A stretch of 64,000 nt of DNA. Source: Quillaja saponaria. Its lineage: Eukaryota; Streptophyta; Magnoliopsida; Fabales; Quillajaceae. Positions 50,201 to 60,500 of this stretch are shown here, in pieces (positions within the stretch are counted from its first letter, which is position 1; each line of letters opens with the position of its first letter). The stretch covers positions 6,014,001-6,078,000 of the forward strand of contig CM055611.1 of the NCBI GenBank assembly GCA_029379385.1. The letters are read 5' to 3'. The position numbers and the translations under genes were made by a program. The notes below the pieces were generated by a model, which had not been told where the DNA came from, did not search any database, and saw only the letters and a list, made by a program, of their open reading frames with translations.

Positions 50201-53200
50201 CAATTATATATTGTAAACCAATCCATTTAAGAAGTTTGTAATAGATCATACTGAGGAAGATGGTAGGTGAGTAGGAACCTAACAGATAACAAAAGTCCTC
50301 TTTAGGTTGCTCATAGTCGCTTCCACATTGTTGAAAATATGATTGTTCCTCTCAAGCCAAATCTCCTCCATTAAATATGGAGTGGCTGCCTACCAAGCTA
50401 GCTTACGGATTCTTCTCTTTCCTTTCTTATGCCAAACATAAGTTTCATAATATTGCTAGGCATCACCTAATGAACCCCGAAAAGTTCGAAAACCATTTCC
50501 TAAAGTTCTAGCTATGGGACAATGAATCCCATGCTTTCCTCATTGTTCTTGCACAAACAACACCAAATCATGATACATATACCCCTATTCCGCAAATTGT
50601 CTGTTGTTAGTGTGTGATTAGGAGATGAAGCCCAAGCGAAGAAAGTGACTTTAGAAGGCACTTTAGCCTTCCAAACACCTTCCAAACAACATTCCACAGA
50701 AAAGGAAACATATTAACTTTATTCATCTGCTAATAGAAATTTTTAAAGGAGAATGACCATGAACTACTTTGGGCCCAACCATCACATCTGCCCCTTCTCC
50801 ATTAACATTAGTCTGGGCAACTGAAAAAGGCTTCCATGGAATCAATTTCCTAATCTGGCTGCGGCCTATTGAATTGAGCATCCCAACACATTGGTTCTCC
50901 ATTGCAAATCATAGAAGATGAGATTGTTGCCTATTTATCTTTTGCCAAACCATATAAATAAGGGAACATGTTCATCAAAGAAGATTCTAAGCACTACACA
51001 TCCTTCCAAAACAAGGACATTCTCCTCATTGCCCACCTTGAAACAAATATTTTGTTTAACCTAACCTTTTCTAATTCCCATCCAAATAGAGACACCATAA
51101 GAACCTCTTCCTAATGAAGATGACCAACCTCTTGGAGCTAACCCATACTTCTCAATGATTACCTTCCGCCATAAGCTATTGGGCTTGTGTGAAAATCTCC
51201 AAAGCCACTTCTCCATGAGAGTAATGTTAAATTGTGTCAACTTTCCAATATTCAATCCCTTAGACTCATAGGGATTGCATATCGTATCCTTGTTAAAACA
51301 AAAGTGAGAATAGGATGAAATGTAGAACTAAAAAACGAAAAAGAACACAAGATGTATTGAGATTCAGCTAAATCTAGCCTATATTCTCACTGAAGATATC
51401 AAAATTCACTATTATGCTCTTGGAGAAAATACAACTGTCTTGCTCGAAAAAACTTGCTTAAATCCTAAAGTTAGCTGCCTTTATATATAGGCCTTAACAG
51501 TTAACCTGTGCCTTAAATCTAGCATCTTCAACCCCTAGAATTCCTCCAATTTTCTTGAAGTCCCACTTGCAGCCAACTGTCATTGTTTCCCTTAGGCAAC
51601 TCCACCAATCCATGTCTGATTCTTATGAAGAGACTCAATCTATTCACTCATGGCAACTATATGCAGATTCAACATGGCTAACAGCCTTTGAATATGTTAA
51701 GGGCTCTTCCTGAATACATACTTCCTTAGCCAAAGTAAGTGCATAAGCTATTGAATACGGCTCATCAACACCTAACAATCTCAGCTTGAACCGCAATGCC
51801 AAGGACTAGAGTCTTCACCTGAAAAATCCACCTTCTTGCCAACACTCTCCTTCTCCCTTTTGTTTGAAGACTTCTACATTTTTTCTAAGGTTAAGCATAA
51901 CTGACTCATCAAAAGTCACATCCCTACTTATTATAAATTTGATAACAAGGGCTGAAATAATTTGTACCTTAACCCACTGGCATATCCCATACACACACTT
52001 TCTTGCTCTAGGCTCAAGCTTCCCATCATTATAATGATAATATGCAAGACATCCAAATTTTTTTAAATTAGAATAATCAGAAGGTTTATTTGACCATATC
52101 TCATTAGGAGTCTTACATTCAACCAAGGAACTAAATGTCTTATCACTTCCTGCGATGAGGGTGAAATATATCCATATCTTAAGTTACGGATACTGAAATT
52201 ATTGTCCGCTATCGATATTCAAATGTATCTATATGTATTCATGGATACTTGTTGGTATTCGATTGTATCTAAGGATATGGTCAGATACTGTCGATATTTT
52301 TGGATACTATTTTACAAACTTTCAATTTTTTTATATTTTTCTTAAGAATTTCTTAATGTCAATAAAAAGAGTAATAATGGAGATTAATTCATAAAAAAAT
52401 TTAATCTTATTTTGTTAATAGAAGCGAAGAATAAGATGAAATCTAGAATTGAAAAACGAAAACAAGCAAAAGAAAGAATATAAGATGTATTGAGGTTCGG
52501 CTTAATCTAGCCTACATCCTTACTAAAATAATCAAAATTTACTATTCTTTTATTGGAGAAAATACAAGTGTTGTGCTTGAAAAAAAACGTATTGAAACGT
52601 TAGAGTTAAGTGTCTTTATATATATAGGCTACAAGAAAGAAACAAATCCTAAAAAAAATTTCCTTCCGAGAAATTTGCAGAACCCTCCATGTCAGCAACA
52701 CTTGCATATTGATCTTTCATAATGAGAAATTATTATTGTCATTAAAGGTTGTTACTTCGAATTTCATAGAAGCCATCTCGAAAAACCCAACCTAGGGCTC
52801 TAATGCTGGTTTGTTAAAACAAAAGCGAGAATAAGATGAAATCTAGAATTGAAAAACGAAAACAGGCAAAAAAAAAAAAAAAAAAAAAAAAAAAAGAAAG
52901 AAACACAAGATGTATCGAGATTCGACTCAATCTAGCCTACGTCCTCAGTGAAAAGATCAAAATTCACTATTATGATATTGGAGAAAATATAAGTGTCTTG
53001 CTCGAAAAAGCTTACTTAAACCCTAAACCTAATTGCCTTTTATATATAGACTACAAGAAAAACAAATCCTAAAACTTATTTTTCGGGTCTCTCTTGGGTT
53101 GTAAATATTCAACAAGTTGCACCGTAAAACTTTGGCCTAACTGAATACACAAGATAAAACACAACAATCCTATTTGACTTTGAAACTTATGCTCCTCATC

Positions 53201-56200
53201 TTTTTCATGCCACAGGAAGTCCTTGTATAACCTTTCTAGTCTTGCAGCAGTGGGAGACTTCAGTAGTAATAGCAATTAGCAATAATATAATGAAGGGGAG
53301 CAATGAAACTAAAGAGAAGCCCAAGCAATGTAGGTTCAAATGACCTGGAGGACTCTTATATACGAGCTTCTTTCAAAAGAGAGCAATGAGCCTTACAAGG
53401 GCTCTCAAAAGACCTTGTATATTTGGTTTATAGTAATATGTTGTCATTAGATCTTAGCCTAGAAGTTAGAAGATTGCATGCATATTGCATGACCATTTAC
53501 ATGACCTGGACCATAATTACATAACTATTGTATAACGTAAAACGAAAACCTATGATATATTTATACCACTTTCACCCATTCTAAATACTTTTTAGGTATG
53601 AAATGTCAAACAAAGGCCTATGCCCTGCCCTATAAACCTCACTTGTACTTTATGCACATGCTGCAAAAATTAAGGTTCTTTTGGTCAATTGGCCAAAAAC
53701 TAAATGGAGACCTCTGTTTCACTTGGCGGTTACCTCATATTTAGTGATATTATCGTCACTACGTTCATGTCTAAACCAACCTTCATAATGGTCCAATAAC
53801 AAAAGTTACTCAGAATCCTATATAAACAGGGTAAATGACTAGCTGTTGTCATTTTTATCAAGTGAAAAAAATAAAATAAAAATACTAGTGGATTCAGCAC
53901 CCATTATGTTGATGACAGTGCACTAGTTGTTCATATGCTAATTTTAGTTTCAAATTTCCACTACTAGGCAAGTTTAAAAAATTAAATTGGCCATAGAAAA
54001 AATTAAGTTTGACATCTTTTAAGAAAAAAAAAATAACTGACATGTTTTTCCTTTAATTCCTTTAATTCTAATTTCACAAGTTTCTTTCATAAAAATTCCT
54101 TTCTACAATTTTTGTTCTATAAGATTGTTTGATTGTAGTAATTAGTGTTAACTTATTTTCTTATTGTTAGGAATAAAATATTATTGTATTGTATAGTCCC
54201 ACCTTGCTAGACGTGAAAGTTTATGTTTTATTATTTACTATAAATAAATCTTATGGGTATAGGCTTTGAGATATCAATCAAGCCTCACAATCTTTTCCTT
54301 ATTCAATTTTATTTAACATGGTATCAGAGCAAGTTTGAAACTCAAGTTAACCCGCTTTCCAAAAGAGCCCTAATCTTCTCTTTCTTTTCTTTAGCCGCCA
54401 CAGTGAGGCAAGAAGAAGAAGGAAAAAACAAGGGCTTTGCAGCCACCTATCATTAAGCTTAGTTATTTTCTCCATTCAAGCCTAATTATTTTCTTTTTCT
54501 ATCCCTAGTTATCTTGTCTAAAAGACGACTCAACCGCTTTTCTTTTTAAGCCTATTTAGGGTTTGATAGGCTTAAAGAGCTTGACGGTTCAATAGTACTT
54601 TCTTGAACTTTCCTGCTGTGTTTCTTTCTAGTGTTGCTTTTTTTATTTTGTCAGAAAATCCAGCTGTGCCTCTTTCTAGCGATGTTCTTTTTATTACAAT
54701 AGTTGTTACTAATTAATGTCTCTATTCCACTTCTATAAATTTTTGCATATAGAAATATGCACATAATCAAATACAAATAATAAAAAAAAGGGGGGTTTTA
54801 ATAAGAAGAACCATAATGACCTCATTAGGCTCTTGTTATTAATAGGTTTTGTGGCTTATCATAATGTTATTTCTACTTTATATATTGTTTAATTCATCAG
54901 AACCTATTCCATTTTATAACAGCTTTATCTCCTGGGAAATTCCTCAGTGGATTCACTATCAGGTGCAGAGTATTCAAAGTTGACATCGGTAAGAGCTTTC
55001 TTTACTAAGCCAACTTATATGCAGATTTTCTTTTCCTTTTCCTCTTTTTTGCTTTTATGATTTTTGAACAACTCTTTACTGTTAATTAAGTAGTGTACCT
55101 TCCTCATTTGCTTGCTGTCCCGGCAAAGACATTTTCAGGTCAGATCTGTGATTACGGAACTGAGGGAACGATTTCAATCACATTCAATGAAGTCGTATAG
55201 GTCTCGATTTCAGAGGTAATCCAATATTAATTGCAGTCTTCTAATGTTGTTACTTTTATAATTGTTGCTTTAGAATTTCTAAATTGGCGTGAATGGGTAC
55301 TTTGACCAATTTGTAATATATCTATACATTAATTTCTTTGGTATGTAATTTTGATTTGTTAATATTATGTTATAATTGAACCTTAGAATGAATATGTTTT
55401 TTTTTTATTATTTTTATAGAAAAAGAAATTTTATTAAGAGTGAAAGAATTAAGGGGAGGACAAGAAGTCCTGTTAAGTTAAAGAAAAGAAAAAACAGGCT
55501 TAATAAAAAAGGGTTCGCCAATCACGTTGCATGTCTGCTGAAAAAACACCTTGAAACACTTAGAAGCAAAGCACCAAAGAGAAGCGAGGAATACAACCTT
55601 ATCTCAAAGAAGATGTTGTGGGTAGTGTCAATCTCAAAAAATTCTCGCATTATGTTCTAACCACAACCCCCAAATAATTGCAAAGAAAGCACACCTCCAC
55701 AAACAATTAATATCTTTCCTCCCTCTAAAGCATCGATAACTTGTCATCAAAAGATTATGTGAAAGCAGAAATGAGAATAGGATGAAATCTAAAAGATCAT
55801 CTTCTTATATAATGACTGATATCTTTCTATAAAAAGTGAAAGACTAAATGCAAGGTACAGCTGTCCAGAAGTCCAAGATAAACATAAACCAATATATAAG
55901 AAGATGATAGTATATCTTTTCATTTATTCACATTTAGGTTCACCCAAATTTCTAAAAGATAACAACTATGCCATCTTGTCTAACAAAGATCCTGAAAATA
56001 TAGACTACAACTTTGTTGCTTCAGTTATACCTTATGTGCTGTTTCTATTTTATGCGCCCTTTTGCCAGCAAGTTATTCCCAGCCTTCTAGTATTCTCTAG
56101 TCCTTTCTATCACCTCAAGATAACAATTTTTTGGCATAATTAACATTCTTTCTCTGCGTACAACTAAGACAATGCAGAGGCAGGAATCTATTTTTCATCC

Positions 56201-57533
56201 ACAAGATTTTCCACCTTTGTACTAGTAACTACTGGACCATTTCCCTTTTTCCCCAACTTGGATAAACACTGAGATAGACTGGTGGTATGATGACATTGAG
56301 AAGTAGGGTGAAGTCTGACTTCTTGGTTAACAGCCTACCTAGTTCAAGTGTGTGACTGACTGAAACAAAAAAAGAGAATTAATGATAGTAGGAATCCAGG
56401 GCTTAATATATGTGAATCAAACAAATCTTAAAGGAAAACCATAAAATTGAGAACTAAGAGATTATTGGGTCCTGTTTTTCTGGAAACAGTTTTCTGTTTC
56501 TTGAGAACAAAGACAAGAAAGTTTGGAAATGAGTTTTGAACTTCTTTCCAGAAAACAATTTTTAAAAATTGTAACTCAAAGAAGGAAACTGAGAACCTGA
56601 TTTTGTTGTTGTCATGTGTTTTCTTTGAGCTATTGGTCTCAAATTCTGAAAAATATGAAGTACGACTTCCTTTCATTAATGGATTTATTGTGATATTCGA
56701 GTGCCAAAGCCTATTGACATCACTTAGTATGCGAACTCTACCTTCCCTGTTGATTTTTTATCTCAAATTCTTAGAAACACGCATGTGCATTGAATTTGTC
56801 ATGCTACTGATCTTTCCTGTTGATATTTTGGTCGAGTTCGTGTACTGTTTCCAGTACTAGGTAAGGCATTCTTTCCTCCACTTCATCTGTTATGCTATGA
56901 GGTACCCATTTTGGTTTTCTTTTTTTTTTTTTCGTCTTTTTTCATAACTGAGTTATTGCAAATTGATCTTAGAATTGAGATTTGAAACCTGATGACATAC
57001 AAATTGTGAATTTATTGATTTGTGCTTGAGATCATTCAATAAGCCACCCTAATTTCCTCCTCTACTATAACCCATGTGCTTGCAACCTATCTGCAACTAA
57101 GGCACTTGATCTGCAAGGTGTTCAGCACTAAAGGCTAATGCTAATGAGCAATACCCGCATGCCGCATCTCCATCAAATTCACATAACAAATATTACCCAT
57201 TTACTTGGAAAATCGTAATCTGGGTTCTGCCAGTTTGCAAAATGAGAAAGAAATAGCAAAATGGACTTTCAGGTGTAGTTCATTAAGATGATGTGAAGTA
57301 TAATCACCTGTCATATAAATATTATTTAGTAAAAATAAAATCACTTAAGTTTAGCATGGAAATTGTTAATGAAAAACACATGCAACCAAACAAGTTTTCA
57401 TTTTCTTTTTTTCTTTAAATTTTAGAAACTGTTTGCTGGAAAAATATTCCCTGATGAATTTTATGTTTTTACTCTTAGAGAACTATTCTCAAAACAATTT
57501 TCACATGAGTATCATTTGATATTTTGTTCTTGG

Positions 57534-57564
<31 letters not shown>

Positions 57565-60500
57565 AAAGAAAAAAACAAGAATACAACCAAATGGGCACTT
57601 AGTTTTGCAGTTATTGTTAGTTTGTAATAGATATTCAGATGTTATGCTGAGATTCAAGAACTTGCAACTGATGTGACAATGTGTAATTCTCCTAGATTAC
57701 CCATGTTTTAAATGATATTCCAATTGTTTGGTATTTGGCTATTGGTTAGATCAACTAGGTTTACAAATATGCTTCAAAATGGAATTTCTTCGAGCAAGTA
57801 CTTTGTTTGCATTTCTTTTGAAATTTTGAAACCTATCAGCACCTATTTCTTCATTGTCCTTTGGTTTGAAGTATTTGGTATTTTCAGCATTACTTGGGTT
57901 TGTCCGGACTCCATGCATGGTCTTTTGATGATTTGTCACAGAAGTTTTGGGGCAATAAGGAGATTAGGTGTTTATGGAATTGTGCTATCTATGCAGTGAT
58001 TTGGAGTGCGGTTGAAACGTAATGCAAGAATCTTTCGTGATTGATTATTTCCCATGACACTAATGGGATAAGATTGTTTCCTCGCTTTTTTATGGTGTTC
58101 TGTTCTGGGAGCATTTTGGGATGTTTCAATTATGGATATGCAACGTGGCTGGCAGTCCCTTTTGTTTAGGCTTGCTATGCTTATTTTATTTCTGTATAGG
58201 AGGACGTCTTGTCCTCCCCCTTGTACTTATCTTTTCCCTTAATTTTTTTTTCCTATAAAAAAAAAGTATGAGTACCATATGTTTCCTGATTGATATAATC
58301 CTTTTTGTCTCCTGGTGCAGAATTTTTGACTTGTGCATGAATGACATTGCTTCATCTTTCTTAGGGATTGAGCAATGGCAGCAGTTTCCTCTTCTCCAGC
58401 AGTGGCTTGGCCTTTCAGCTGCCGGTACTGTGGAGCTTGGGCATATTGTAGAGTCGCCAGTTATTCTTACAGCAACTTCAATTGTTCCTCTAGGATGGAA
58501 TAGTGTACCAGGGGAAAAGAATGGAGAACCTTTAAAAGTTGACATTACTGGTTCTGGATTGCATCTTTGTACACTTGTTCATGCCCAGGTGAATGGCAAC
58601 TGGTATGTCCTTTTCCATATTTTGAATTATGTATAGATATCTACATGTATTATTTTTCCTTCCTTTGCATCTCTTTCTTGCATTGAGTTTAATGACAAAG
58701 CAGTATTCTTTAGTTTGTCTTTTCCGTCATGCCTTTTTTTTTTTTTGGTTGTGGGGAGGGAGGGGGGGATATGTGACGGGGATTGTGGGAGATAAGAAAA
58801 CAGCACTTTATGCAGATTCAAGTTCTGGAAGTAAAGTTTTCTTAGAGTAATATATCTCAATAAAAAAACCTGACGGTCCTTAAATTTGACTCAGAATTGG
58901 AACCGACAGACTTGAGAGAACACTAAAAGGAGTAGAACTCCTAAAATAAACCACCTGGAAAGAATCCAAGGAAAACTTAAAGGAAGTGCTTAATAAACCT
59001 GCCTGTATGAGGTGATCCCAGAAGGAGGGACATAATCTACTTTTCTTTCTGATTCTTATGTAAACTTATAACTATCCTGGAAGACGAGCTGAATCAAATT
59101 TCGCAGGCACCTACTATCAGTTCCAAAGAAAAGAATAGTTGAGAATATCTTGCCGTTTTTGCTTTTTAAATAATTCTATAGGTTTAACTTGATCCGAGTT
59201 TGATTTGGAACACAAAAAATACAAAATATATAATAAAACTGCAAATCTGATATTAGCTGAATCTCTGAAGCTTTCAGGGTTTTTTGTTGGTACCCAGAAA
59301 AGAATGTCCTTTTTCTTAAATTGAAGGTCATATGGAATATGTGATGTCTATGGATTCAATATGCTTTTCAAATTTGTAGGAATCATAAATCTTTGTCACT
59401 GTTCATTGCAGTCCTATTTTTTAATATTCTAAATGCATAATCTAATAACTATAGTTTTCACAATGTAACGAAGTTTAGAATACAGAATTCTGATTACAAA
59501 AGTAAATACAACTACTAAAAATAACTTATTATATTCTCCATCAAAGTGAGTTGGAGAGGCAATTTCATGTTGGAATATAAATTGCTTGATGAGTGGCCAA
59601 GAATGATATGATGTTTGATACTCATTCTTGGCCAAACTAGCTATAAGGGTCTGGTACTTGATGTTTGCAGCGGATCAAAAGTGATGTTTTTATATAAAAA
59701 TTCCAAATGCATATATGTTTTAGCAAATAACATACATACACCCAGTTGTATGTGATGCATATTTTATAACTGTTCCAGGTGTTCTACTACAGTGGAATCC
59801 TTTCCTTCAGCTCCATCTTATTCTTCAAATTATGAAGGTCAGTCGGAGTTGCAGAAAATGAGAGTATTAGTTGGCGCTCCACTAAAAAGGCCACCAATGC
59901 ACCAAATAGTGTTAGAGTCATTGATGCCCATGTTTCCTTCTATTGATTCAGACTCTGCAAATCTCAATGCCTTACATGGTTCAGGATCTGTTGACCAGGA
60001 TAATTTTATCCATCCTGAAAATTTAAGTAACGTTTTAATATTCTGTACCAGTGATTTTACTACAGCCTGTAAACAGGTTCATGTCAGGACTCGCAGGGTG
60101 CGGCTACTTGGCCTTGAGGTTGTTGTGACTTTCACACTGATATCATAATGTATATATTTAATTGTTTGCTATGTGACTTATATGACTTGGGGGCTGTGTA
60201 GGGGGCTGGTAAAACTACCCTTTTAAAGGCAATATTGAACAAAGGCAGAAATAGTGCCAACAACACCGAGAATATGATTTTGGAGGCTGATGTTCCCGAA
60301 GGTATTGCTGGTGGATTGTGCTACTGTGATTCTGTGGGGGTAAATTTGCAGGTATTATTTATGTTTGTGAGGCTGTATGTTTATCTTTACTTTTCTCTTT
60401 CTCTGTGTTTTGATCCCTTAAGCAGTGATCCCAGTCCGTAGTTCCATTCCAACGTTCCTTTGCCACTGTGCCTAATACCATTTGTAGAACGTTCTGTTAC

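Noticed and set aside
55376..55660. 94-aa basic open frame on the + strand
   Set aside because: Explained as the complement of an antisense LINE 3' tail.
56440..57605. A possible MITE in intron 9 with ends near cagttttctgtttcttg and aaccaaatgggcac
   Set aside because: No convincing inverted repeat or target duplication could be matched between the two ends.
58186..58545. 119-aa open frame on the minus strand
   Set aside because: Overlaps exon 10 and the LINE tail on the opposite strand; no recognised domain.
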